Positions 52,648 through 61,300 of a stretch of 64,000 bases of DNA are shown in pieces. Origin of the DNA: Catellatospora sp. TT07R-123 (GTDB lineage: Bacteria > Actinomycetota > Actinomycetes > Mycobacteriales > Micromonosporaceae); NCBI RefSeq assembly GCF_018327705.1, contig NZ_BNEM01000001.1, positions 2,666,001 through 2,730,000 of the forward strand. The letters are read 5' to 3'. Both the position numbers and the translations under genes were made by a program. The first letter of the stretch is position 1. Each line of letters starts with the position of its first letter. Under the pieces are notes generated by a model, which was not told the DNA's origin, ran no database searches, and saw only the letters and a list, made by a program, of their open reading frames with translations.

Positions 52648-53475
52648 ATGACGTTCTCGATCGTCGCGCGTTCGGCTGACGGCACCGCACACGGGGTCGC
52701 CGTGGCGAGCAAATTCCTGGCCGTCGGGGCGGCCGTGCCCGCCGCCGAGGCGGCCGTCGGGGCACTGGCGACGCAGTCCTACGCCAACCTCGCCTACCGC
52801 CCGCAGGGCCTGGCCCTGCTGCGCACGGGCACGGCGGCGGCCGACGTCGTGGCCGGGCTCACCGCCGCCGATCCGGGCCGGGCGCAACGCCAGCTCGGCG
52901 TCGTGGGTACGGGCGGTGACGGCGCGGGCTGGACCGGCCCCGGCTGCCACGGCTGGGCCGGCGGCGCCTACGGCGACGGCTTCGCGATCCAGGGCAACAT
53001 CCTGACCGGACCCGAGGTCGTCGAGGCGATGCGGCTGGCGTGGCTGGCCGGCGACCCGGCCGCTCCCCTGGCCCGGCGGCTGCTCGCGGCGCTGCGCGCC
53101 GGGGACGCGGCAGGCGGCGACAAGCGCGGGCGGCAGAGTGCGGCCCTGCTGGTGGTCAGCCCCGGCCAGGGGTACGGCGGCACCGGCGACACCGTCGTCG
53201 ACCTGCGCGTGGACGACCACCCCGCCCCGTGCGCCGAACTGGCCCGCCTACTCGGCATCCACTCCCTCCTGTTCGACCGCCCCGACCCGGCCACCCTGCT
53301 CGACCTCGACGGCGACCTGGCCACCGAGATCCGCACCCTGCTCACGGTCCGCGGCCACACCCACTCCGATCTCGACACCGCCCTGGCCTCCTGGGCCGGC
53401 GTGGAGAACCTCGAAGAACGCCTGGTCCCCGGCCGCATCGACCCCCTGGTCCTCACCCACCTCCGCACAACCTGA
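52648..53475 (+). CDS. DUF1028 family protein
   Basis: A 275-residue protein. The typical start MTFSIVARSADGTAHGVAVASKF and GAVPAAEAAVGALATQSYAN match the DUF1028 (Ntn-hydrolase-like) family; the C-terminus has a peptidoglycan-binding-like tail of unclear role. The function is not established. TACCCT lies 6 nt before the ATG, so the transcript is likely leaderless. It overlaps no gene; the following 630 bp are repeat-rich. Confidence 0.88.
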   Translation: MTFSIVARSADGTAHGVAVASKFLAVGAAVPAAEAAVGALATQSYANLAYRPQGLALLRTGTAAADVVAGLTAADPGRAQRQLGVVGTGGDGAGWTGPGCHGWAGGAYGDGFAIQGNILTGPEVVEAMRLAWLAGDPAAPLARRLLAALRAGDAAGGDKRGRQSAALLVVSPGQGYGGTGDTVVDLRVDDHPAPCAELARLLGIHSLLFDRPDPATLLDLDGDLATEIRTLLTVRGHTHSDLDTALASWAGVENLEERLVPGRIDPLVLTHLRTT

Positions 53476-53577
53476 CCCCACCCCACCCCACCCCGGGCTG
53501 CGCCTGCGCCATCGCCCGCGCCCGCGCCATCGCCCGCGCCTGCGCCTTCGCGCTCTGCGGCTGCGCTCTGCGGCTGC

Positions 53578-53625
53578 GGCGGCAGCGGCAGCGGCGGCAG
53601 CGGCGGCAGCGGCAGCGGCAGCGGC
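53578..53625 (+). repeat. GGCAGC/GGCGGCAGC microsatellite
   Basis: About eight units of GGCAGC and GGCGGC, directly before the first GAAGATC element. Prone to slippage. Confidence 0.85.
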
Positions 53626-53692
53626 GAAGATCGTCGTCTGCGGTCGAAAGCTCGCATGACAGCACCGTTTCTGACCGCAGACGGTGATCTTC
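53626..53692. repeat. Inverted pair around GAAGATC (F1)
   Basis: GAAGATCGTCGTCTGCGGTC (53626-53645) and GACCGCAGACGGTGATCTTC (53673-53692) pair with two mismatches around 27 nt. A looser pair follows at 53708-53726 with 53801-53819. Confidence 0.8.
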
Positions 53693-53856
53693 ACCGTCAG
53701 CGTGGCCAAGATCGCGCTCTGCGGTCAGGGACGGCCTGCCGCCACCGCGCCGCCCGAGTCAACCCCGACGTCCAGCTGCCGACCCAACAGCCCACGCTCC
53801 GACCGCGGACGCCGATCTTCAAGCGAGATCGTGGTTTCCGGTCACGAAGTGGGCCG

Positions 53857-54085
53857 CGAGCGAAGTTCTCGACCGCGAACAGCGATCTTCAGCGCCACAG
53901 CCGCAGCTACGGCCAGCGCGCGGCCCGTGAGCTAAGTTCCCGACCACGAACAGCGATCTTCAGCGCAACAGCCACAGCTACAGCCGCAGTTGCGGCCAGC
54001 CCACGGGACGCGAGCGAAGTCCTCGACCGCGAGCAGTGATCTTCAGCGCCACAGCCGCAGCCATGGCCGCAGTTGCGGTCGGCTG
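53857..54085 (+). repeat. Three degenerate direct repeats with GATCTTCAGCGC
   Basis: Units beginning near 53857, 53928 and 54011 share GAGCxAAGTYCYCGACC, then CAGYGATCTTCAGCGC and ACAGCCRCAGC. Spacing is 71 and 83 bp. They diverge by small indels, so they look old or under relaxed constraint. Confidence 0.75.
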
Positions 54086-54107
54086 CGGCGGCGCGGGGGA
54101 CGCAAGA

Positions 54108-54992
54108 TCAGCCGAGCAGGGCGTCGCGTGCGTCGTGCAGGCCCCGGCGGTTGTCGGACTGGTCGGCCACGCCGGTGAGGTCGCCGGTGGCGATGCGGGC
54201 GGCGAACCAGTCGGCCTGCACCGCCCAGCGGAAGCGCAGCAGCACGTCCAGGCTGGCCTCGATCTCGGCGCGGGGCACCACCCCGGTCGCGGCGTACGCC
54301 GACAGCAGCTCCCGGGCCCGGTCCGAGCCTCCCGCGTACATGACCGCCGAGGCGACGTCGTACATGAGCGGCCCGGCCCCCGCCGAGCCCCAGTCGATGA
54401 CACCGATGCGGCCGGTGCCGGGGTCGAGCAGGAACGCCCCGTGGCACGGGTCCCCGTGCAGCGCCCCGTACGTGAGCCGGTCGGTGACCTGGAGTTTCGT
54501 CAGCGTGTTGACGGCGGCGGCGACCGCGGGACGCACCCAGTCCTCGACGTCCAGGTGCGGCGCGTCGGGGCGTACCCAGTGCCAGGCCGGCAGGCCCGGG
54601 TGGCGGAACTCGCGCAGCACCCGGTGCACGGCGCCGAGCCGGTCGCCCCACCACTGCTGGTCGAGGGGATCGTCGGCCTCCAGTTCCCGGCCGGGCACGT
54701 GGTGCAGCAGCGCCAGCACGTGGTCGCCGACGGGCACGGTCAGCGCGCCGTCGGCGGTACGCAGCGGGGCGCCCGCGTCGACGCCGTGGCGCGACAGGTG
54801 CTCGGCGGCGGACAGACCAGCTTCGAATTGCGCTTTCTGCGCAGGTCGGACGGCCTTTGCGACGTAGTGGAGGCCACCGGCACTGACCGATACGGTGGTC
54901 GACGTCATCCCACCGGACAGAGGAGTGAAGCCGTCCGGCTGAAGATGCCATGCCGTCCGAAGTGTCGTGCGGAACGTATCGTCAGCCAGCAC
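54108..54992 (-). CDS. Aminoglycoside-phosphotransferase-like kinase
   Basis: A 294-residue protein of the APH/choline kinase fold. The Brenner motif reads HGDPCHGA, so the metal-binding Asn is replaced by Ala; the following IDWGSAGAGP keeps its Asp. LHYVAKAVRP carries the ATP lysine. It may phosphorylate a small molecule weakly or have lost activity. The GTG at 54992 follows GATAAT by 6 nt, the best -10 of the window; a longer in-frame start is unlikely. Confidence 0.8.
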   Translation of the reverse strand: MLADDTFRTTLRTAWHLQPDGFTPLSGGMTSTTVSVSAGGLHYVAKAVRPAQKAQFEAGLSAAEHLSRHGVDAGAPLRTADGALTVPVGDHVLALLHHVPGRELEADDPLDQQWWGDRLGAVHRVLREFRHPGLPAWHWVRPDAPHLDVEDWVRPAVAAAVNTLTKLQVTDRLTYGALHGDPCHGAFLLDPGTGRIGVIDWGSAGAGPLMYDVASAVMYAGGSDRARELLSAYAATGVVPRAEIEASLDVLLRFRWAVQADWFAARIATGDLTGVADQSDNRRGLHDARDALLG

Positions 54993-55004
54993 GGGCGGAT
55001 TATC
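54990..55004 (-). promoter_or_regulatory. Leaderless promoter of the phosphotransferase gene
   Basis: On the minus strand TGATAAT is followed by CCGCCC and the GTG start at 54992. Confidence 0.55.
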
Positions 55005-55181
55005 ACATGGCCAGCCCAGCCGCCATATCCATCGGCGGTGTCCGCGATCCGGCAGATCCGCCGGTGGTCGGTCCACGGAGTGGACTCAACGGCTCACTCA
55101 AGCGATGATCTGTCCAGGGTTACGCCGACCGCTCACGACCGTGGACTGGTCGGTCGGGGTGGGAGACGGAAGGGGTAGGCG

Positions 55182-55874
55182 GTGGAGATTCGCATTCCGG
55201 ATGCCGCGGATGCGCTGACCGGAGTCGAGATGTTCGCTGGCCTGGAGCCGGAGGTGCGCCAGCGGGTGATCGCCGCCGCGGTGCCGCGCACCTTCCGCAA
55301 GGGCCAGCTGCTGTTCGTGGAGAACGACCCCGGCGAGACCCTGATCGTGCTCAAGCGCGGTTCGGTAGCGGTGTTCCGCACCTCCCCGACCGGCGAGCGC
55401 GCCGTGCTGTCGGTGCTGCGCCCGCCGGACACGCTGGGCGAGGTGTCGCTTCTGGACGGATCGGCCCGCTCGGCCTCGGCCGAGGCGCTGGAGGACTGCA
55501 CGGCGCTGGCGCTGTCGCGCGGGGCGTTCATGGAACTGGTGCACTCGAACCCGCGCATCCTCGACGCGGTCATGCGCTCGCTGGGCGCGCTGATCCGGCG
55601 GCTGACCGAGCAGAACGCCGACCACGTCTTCCTGGACCTGCCGGGCCGGGTGGCCAAGACGCTGGTGCGGCTGGCGGGCGAGAGCCAGGCTCCGATGATC
55701 ACGATCGAGCTGAACCAGAGCCAGCTGGCCGAGATGGCGGGCGGTTCGCGGCAGAGCGTGAATCAGGCCATCGGCTCGTTCGCCAGCCGGGGCTGGCTGC
55801 GTACGGAGGGGCGCCGCATCGTGGTGATGGACGTCCCCGCCCTGCGCCGCCGCGCCGGCATGCAGGACCGCTAG
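55182..55874 (+). CDS. Crp/Fnr-family transcriptional regulator
   Basis: A 230-residue regulator. The cyclic-nucleotide fold (20-125) has DTLGEVSLLDGSARSASAEA, close to the cAMP phosphate-binding cassette. The dimer helix leads to a winged helix with LNQSQLAEMAGGSRQSVNQ (residues 175-193). The ligand is probably a cyclic nucleotide; a cyclase gene lies 2.5 kb downstream. The GTG has GGAAGGGG upstream. A strong hairpin follows the stop. Confidence 0.88.
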   Translation: MEIRIPDAADALTGVEMFAGLEPEVRQRVIAAAVPRTFRKGQLLFVENDPGETLIVLKRGSVAVFRTSPTGERAVLSVLRPPDTLGEVSLLDGSARSASAEALEDCTALALSRGAFMELVHSNPRILDAVMRSLGALIRRLTEQNADHVFLDLPGRVAKTLVRLAGESQAPMITIELNQSQLAEMAGGSRQSVNQAIGSFASRGWLRTEGRRIVVMDVPALRRRAGMQDR

Positions 55875-55880
55875 CCCTCA

Positions 55881-55912
55881 CGCGGCCGCCCGCCGGGGGG
55901 CGAGCGGCCGCG
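55881..55912 (+). terminator. Terminator hairpin after the Crp gene
   Basis: 14-bp arms CGCGGCCGCCCGCC and GGCGAGCGGCCGCG with one mismatch and a GGGG loop, 7 bp after the stop. Confidence 0.65.
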
Positions 55913-55932
55913 CACCGGCTTCAAGATCGCGC

Positions 55933-55989
55933 AGTTGCCGGGCAGTCGGGCGTATCAGTGCACCTGATACGCCCGACTGCCCGGCAACT
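55933..55989. repeat. Palindromic repeat family D, copy 2
   Basis: Perfect 26-nt arms (AGTTGCCGGGCAGTCGGGCG and onward, 55933-55958 with 55964-55989) and a 5-nt loop, 57 bp in total as in copy 1. It lies between the Crp terminator and the GH5 promoter. Confidence 0.9.
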
Positions 55990-56081
55990 TTGCTTCACGA
56001 CTGGCCGCGCCGGGGCGGCGCTGGCCCGGCGGGGCGGGCGGAGCGGGGCAGGCGGAGCGGGGCAGGGTGGAACTGAACCGC

Positions 56082-56123
56082 TTTACCAAGGGTGGGGACC
56101 GGTCTAGCATGGGAGCGCTTCCA
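56082..56123 (+). promoter_or_regulatory. GH5 gene promoter with CebR-type operator
   Basis: TTTACC (56082-56087) and TAGCAT (56105-56110) are 17 nt apart. TGGGAGCGCTTCCA (56110-56123) matches the CebR/cellobiose repressor operator TGGGAGCGCTCCCA at 13 of 14 positions and covers the start site. Cello-oligosaccharide induction is inferred. Confidence 0.78.
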
Positions 56124-56199
56124 TCGACAGCGGTTCCCACTGCCCCGCGGTTGCCCGACCGCGTACGGGGACCGCCGCGCCGTTCCCCGAGGAGTCCGC

Positions 56200-57849
56200 A
56201 TGTCCCGAAACCTCCGACGGTCGCTGCTCGCCGCGCTCTCGGCGATGCTCGCGGCCGTCACCCTGGCACTGCCGTTCGTGGGTGCCCCGGCCGCGCAGGC
56301 CGCCGACCCGCGCGACAGCTTCATCACCCGCTGCGGCATCCGCTTCTGCCTCGACAACCGGCCGTACTACTTCGCCGGCACCAACACCTACGACGTGTTC
56401 ACCTTCGGCTACGACTGGCTGCCCGGCGAGCAGTACGTCGACAAGGCCAAGATCGACGCGCACATGCTGCGGCTGCAGAACGACAAGGTGCAGGTGCTGC
56501 GCCTGTGGATGTTCAGCCACGAGGACTGGATGGGCTTCGAGGCGGCCAAGGGCGTCTACACCGAGGAGGCGTTCGTCCTCTTCGACTACGTCATCAAGTC
56601 CGCGCGCGAGCACAACCTCCGGCTCGTCCCGGTGTTCGAGAACTTCTGGGAGGCGTACGGCGGCATCGACAAGCGCCTGGCCTGGGAGGGCCTGCCCACC
56701 GGATACGCCAACCGCTGGCGCTTCTTCAACAAGACCGCCTGCCCCGGCTGCTTCACGCAGTACAAGAACTACGTGAACAAGGCGCTCACCCGGGTCAACT
56801 CGATCACCGGCGTCGCCTGGAAGAACGACCCGACGATCCTGGCCTGGGAGCTCATGAACGAGCCCCGCTACCCCGACGCCACCCCCAACGAGAACACCAC
56901 CGGCACCACGCTGCGGGCCTGGGTCGACGAGATGGGCGCGTACGTCAAGAGCCTCGACCCCAAGCACCTGCTCGGCACCGGCCAGGAGGGCCAGCAGACG
57001 GCGTACGGCTACGGCGGCGACTCCGGCGGCCCGTTCGTCTACATCCAGCAGTCGCCCTACATCGACTTCACCTCGGCGCACATGTACCCGACCGAGGGCT
57101 GGGCGGGGCTGAACTTCGCCTCGGCGCGCACCCTGCTCAAGAAGTGGATCAGCGACTCGCACAGCCTGGTCGGCAAGCCGTTCTTCCTCGGCGAGTGGAA
57201 CGCCCACGACGACAAGACGACCTGGTGGACCGAGATCTACGCCGAGATGGAGGCCAGCGGCGGCGACGGGGACGCGTTCTGGTGGTACCCGGCGAACACC
57301 AGCTGCGGCGGGTTCGACTCCGGGGAGGGGTGCGCGGAGCACGCGGTGTTCCGTACCCACTCGCAGAACATGATCAATAAGACCGGCGTGGTCGACCTGA
57401 CCCTGAGCCCGAGCCCGTCCCGCTCGGCCAGCCCGTCGCCCAGCACCTCCCCCTCGCGCTCGGCCAGCCCGTCGCCCAGTGCCAGCCCGTCGGCCAGCGC
57501 CTCGCCGAGCCCGTCGGCCAGCCCGCAGACCGGGGCGGCCTGCAAGGTCACCTGGCGCATCGACAGCTCGTGGCCCAGCGGCTTCAACGCCTCGCTGGTC
57601 ATCGCGAACACCGGCACCACCACGTTCACCAACTGGGTGCTGACGCTGACGCTCGCCGGTGGGCAGACCGTGGTCAACGGCTGGAACGGCACGTTCACCG
57701 TCAGCGGCTCGAATGTGACGATCACCGCACCGGCCTGGGCGCCCAACCTCGCCCCGGGCCAGGCCTGGACCGCCAGCTTCACCGGTGCCGGCCCGACCAC
57801 CGCGCCGAGCAACGTCAAGCTCAACGGCGTGCCCTGCGCCACCGCGTGA
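56200..57849 (+). CDS. Secreted GH5 beta-glycanase (mannanase/endoglucanase) with CBM2
   Basis: A 549-residue secreted enzyme. A signal peptide (residues 1-35, ending AAQAADP) precedes a GH5 catalytic domain: acid/base E221 in LMNEPR and nucleophile E332 in LGEWN. A Ser/Pro-rich linker (residues 404-445) leads to a C-terminal CBM2 (CKVTWRIDSSWPSGFNASLV) with paired end cysteines and conserved Trp residues. It probably cleaves mannan or cellulose; the subfamily is unclear. GAGGAG is 6 nt before the ATG. The promoter carries a CebR-type box. Confidence 0.9.
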   Translation: MSRNLRRSLLAALSAMLAAVTLALPFVGAPAAQAADPRDSFITRCGIRFCLDNRPYYFAGTNTYDVFTFGYDWLPGEQYVDKAKIDAHMLRLQNDKVQVLRLWMFSHEDWMGFEAAKGVYTEEAFVLFDYVIKSAREHNLRLVPVFENFWEAYGGIDKRLAWEGLPTGYANRWRFFNKTACPGCFTQYKNYVNKALTRVNSITGVAWKNDPTILAWELMNEPRYPDATPNENTTGTTLRAWVDEMGAYVKSLDPKHLLGTGQEGQQTAYGYGGDSGGPFVYIQQSPYIDFTSAHMYPTEGWAGLNFASARTLLKKWISDSHSLVGKPFFLGEWNAHDDKTTWWTEIYAEMEASGGDGDAFWWYPANTSCGGFDSGEGCAEHAVFRTHSQNMINKTGVVDLTLSPSPSRSASPSPSTSPSRSASPSPSASPSASASPSPSASPQTGAACKVTWRIDSSWPSGFNASLVIANTGTTTFTNWVLTLTLAGGQTVVNGWNGTFTVSGSNVTITAPAWAPNLAPGQAWTASFTGAGPTTAPSNVKLNGVPCATA

Positions 57850-57861
57850 GCTGAGCGCAGC

Positions 57862-57892
57862 AAGAAGGCGGGCCGAACCGGCCCGCCTTCTT
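57862..57892. terminator. Bidirectional terminator
   Basis: A perfect 14-bp stem (AAGAAGGCGGGCCG and complement) with a 3-nt loop, ending in TTCTTC. Between the convergent GH5 and WVGPG genes. Confidence 0.8.
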
Positions 57893-57899
57893 CACGAAA

Positions 57900-58184
57900 T
57901 CAGGGCTTCTCCGGGTCCTCCGGGTCGTCCGGCGTCGGCGAGCCGGGACCCACCCAGCCGTTGGCCTCCGCGTCCGGGGTCGGCGCACCGGGGCCCACCC
58001 ACTTGTCCGGCGTCGGGGAACCAGGGCCGACCCACTTGTCGGGCTCGGACACCTTGTCGACGTTCTCCACCACTCCCAGCTCCTCAAGCTCGGCGAGGGT
58101 GACCGCGTCGATGTCGACAAGCTCGCCAACGCCGTGCGCGACCCCGAAGGGGTCGGTCCAGGCGACCGCCAGTCGCACCAACAT
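57900..58184 (-). CDS. Small protein with WVGPG repeats
   Basis: A 94-residue protein. The first 55 residues (MLVRLAVAWTDPFGV, LVDIDAVTLAELEELGVVEN) form a compact domain, followed by three repeats of the type KWVGPGSPTPD / KWVGPGAPTPD / GWVGPGSPTPD. No family is recognised. The regular Trp-Gly-Pro units might bind a partner. ATG at 58184 with GGGAGG 11 nt upstream is preferred; an ATG at 58214 would add ten residues. Convergent with the GH5 gene. Confidence 0.6.
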   Translation of the reverse strand: MLVRLAVAWTDPFGVAHGVGELVDIDAVTLAELEELGVVENVDKVSEPDKWVGPGSPTPDKWVGPGAPTPDAEANGWVGPGSPTPDDPEDPEKP

Positions 58185-58342
58185 CGTTTGCTCGGCCTCC
58201 CCCGCGATCGGCATAATTCGATCGGACAGCGATCCACAAGACCACGACCAGCGTCACGGTCTTGCGTGCACGAAACTGTAGCCGCGCGGCGGTGTTGCCG
58301 TATGCCCCTTGTCGAGTTAGCTACACCAGGACGACAACATTC

Positions 58343-58371
58343 CCGGAGGTCAGGCCATACTGGACCTCCGG
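58343..58371 (+). promoter_or_regulatory. Hairpin just before the cyclase gene
   Basis: CCGGAGGTC and GACCTCCGG pair around an 11-nt loop, 15 bp before the GTG start. It could be an operator, or an mRNA structure that masks the ribosome site. Confidence 0.4.
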
Positions 58372-58386
58372 CGAACTGGCGGAGAC

Positions 58387-61300
58387 GTGAACACCCCAAC
58401 TTGCGTGCACTGTTCCCGAGTGGCAGGCCCGGACGACAGGTTCTGCGGCGGCTGCGGGGCGAGCCTCACTCCACCGTGCGTCCACTGCGGACGCGCGGTG
58501 GCCTTCGGTGACGCTTTCTGCACCGGTTGCGGCAGCCCGCTCACCGCGCCCGTCGCCGCCGTCGTGCACGAGGACCGGCGCCAGGTCAGCGTGCTGTTCC
58601 TGGACATGGTGGGCTTCACCACCTTCTCCGAGCAGGCCGACCCCGAGCAGGTCCGCACCCTCCAGCAGGAATACTTCGCCACCGTGCGCCAGGTGGTGCG
58701 CCAGTACGGCGGCGTGGTGGAGAAGTACATCGGCGACGCGGTGATGGCCATCTTCGGCGCACCCGTGGCCACCGAGACCGACGCGCTGCGCGCGGTGCGG
58801 GCCGGGCTGGAGGCGCAGCGCGTGCTCGGCCGCGGCCGCCTCGGCACCGCCGTCGCCTTCCGGGCCGGGGTGGCCACCGGCGAGGCGCTGGTCGACGTCG
58901 GCGCCGCCCGCGACGGCGGGCAGGCCATCGTCGCCGGCGACGTCGTCAACACCGCCGCCCGGCTCCAGGCGGCCGCCGAGCCCGGCTCGGTGCTGGTGTG
59001 CGCCGAGACCGCCCAGACCACCGCCGAGGACATCGAGTACGACGAGCGCCCCGCGCGCACCCTGCGCGGCCGTACCGCCAGCAGCCGGGTGTTCCTGGCC
59101 GTCTCCGCCCGGCTGCGCCGCCGCGACCGCGACGAGTCCACCCCGATGGTCAACCGCGACCACGAGCGCGGGCTGCTGGTCACCGCGCTGCACCGCAGCA
59201 TCCGCGACCGCAGCACCCAGCTGGTCACCGTCTTCGGCCCGGCGGGCATCGGCAAGAGCCGTCTGCTGCGCGAGCTGTCCCGCCACGCCGAGCGCATCCC
59301 GGACACCGCCGTCACCTGGCGGGTGGGCCACTGCCCGCCCTTCGGCGAGAACGTGACGTTCGCCGCACTGGCCGAGATCGTCAAGGCGCAGGTCGGCATC
59401 CTCGACACCGACGACGAGGGCACCGCGCGCACCCGGCTGGAGACCGCGCTGCGGGCGATGGTCGGCGAGCTGGAGGCGGCGCGGCTGGCCGACGCGCTCG
59501 GCCCCCTGGTCGGCCTGCCCGGCGCGGGGCTGAGCCCCGGCGAGACCGAGTCGGCGTGGCGGCGGTTCCTGCTGGCGATGACGAAGGCGGCGCCGACGGT
59601 GCTGGTCTTCGAGGACATGCACTGGGCCGACGAGGCGATGCTGCGCTTCGTGGAGATGCTGGGCAGCATCGGGCCGGGGGTGCCGCTGCTGGTCATCGCG
59701 ACGGCCCGGCCCGAGCTGCGCGAGCGCCGCCCCGACTGGACCAGCGCGGTCACCGGCGCGGTGTCGGTGTCGCTGGGCCCGATGCACGACGAGCACATCG
59801 CGGCGATGTACCGGCTGATGTTCGGTCAGGCCGTCTTCCCCAGCACCGGGGTCAAGCCGCTGGTGGAGCTGGCCGGAGGCAATCCGCTCTACGCCCATGA
59901 GTTCGTCCGGATGCTGGTCGAGCGCGGCGAGCTGCGCCCGGTCGGGGCCAACTGGGCGCTGGCGGGCGGCGACACCACCCCGATGCCGCAGACCGTGCAG
60001 GCCGTCATCGCCAACCGGCTCGACCTGCTCGACCCCACCGACCGGGCGGTGCTCCAGGCCGCGGCGGTGGTCGGCACCCAGTTCTGGCCGGGCCCGGTCG
60101 CGGCCGCGCTCAACGTCACCCCCGACGTGGTGGTGCGCTCGCTGCGGCGGCTTCAGCAGCGCGACATCGTGGCCGAGCACCCGGCCTCCGCCATGGCGGG
60201 CGAGCCCGAGTACGGCTTCCGCCACGTGCTCGTGCGCGACGTCTGCTACCAGCGGCTGCCGCGGGCCGAGCGGGTCAGCCGGCACCAGCGCACCGCGGAC
60301 TGGCTGGAGCAGATCAGCGACAACCGCGCCACCGACCTGGCCGAGGTGCTGGCCAACCACCGCTGGGCCGCGCACGAGATCGCCCGGACGCTGGGCATGG
60401 ACCCGACGCCGTACGCTCCGCCCGCCCGCGCGGCGCTGCACCGGGCGGCCCTGCGCGCGTACGCGCTGCACGCGCTGGACACCGCGGCGATGCTGGTCGA
60501 CCGGGCGCTGAGCCTGAAGCTCGACGGCGACCCGGTGCTGGAGCTGTTCTCCATCGAGCTGGCGCTGTTCCGCGATCCCGCCGCCTTCGGGCGCGACAAC
60601 GGGGTGCAGCAGCTGGCCGATCTCGCCGAGGAGCTGACCCGGGCCGGGGAGCGGGCCGCCGCGGCGCGGGCGCTGACGCTGCTGGGCACGGTCGCCTGGA
60701 GCCGGGCCGACCGCGCCGCGACCCTGGCCTACCTGGACTCCGCCGTCGAGCGGTACGAGGAGCTGCCCGAGACCCTGGAGAAGGCCGAGGCGCTGCTCGA
60801 ACTGGCCCGGGTGCACATGATGAACTTCGAGACCGAGCCGGCGATCGCCGCGTCGGAGGCGGCCGCCGACATCGCCGACCGGCTGGGGCTGGCCGAGGCG
60901 CGCGCCAACGCCCGGATCACCTCGGCGATCTCGCGGTACATGGCCGGGGACCCGACCGGCTTCGCCGACCTGGAGGTGCTCACCGACCACTGCCGCGAGC
61001 ACCGGCTGACCAGCCGCCGCCGGGCGGTGCAGAACCTGGCCTGGGCCTGCCTGGAGGAGGGCGACCTGGCCCGGCACTACCGGCTGCTGGCCGAGCAGCG
61101 CACCGTGGACGTGGCGGGCGGGCTGAGCCTGGCCACCAGCTTCCACAAGGAGGCCGCCGACGCGTACTTCGCGGGCGACTGGGTGACCCAGGTGCGGGCG
61201 ATCAGCGAGACCATGCGCACCAACGCCGCCGAGTGGGACCCGACCTCGGTGCTGACCTCGTCATGGATCCGGGTGCTCCGCGGCGAGCCGACCGACGACG

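Larger units (their letters stand above)
53476..54107. other. Repeat-rich intergenic zone
   Basis: 632 bp between DUF1028 and the phosphotransferase gene with no supported gene. It begins with CCCCA and CGC-type simple repeats, then GGCAGC repeats, then inverted and direct copies of a motif around GATCTTC/GAAGATC. The repeats are listed separately. The apparent long frames here are low-complexity alanine or arginine runs. Confidence 0.75.

Noticed and set aside
53248-53709. Minus-strand frame with a long alanine run
   Set aside because: It is the translated GGCAGC microsatellite.
58321-61146. 941-codon frame antisense to the cyclase gene
   Set aside because: His/Gln/Arg/Gly-rich shadow of a protein with clear motifs.
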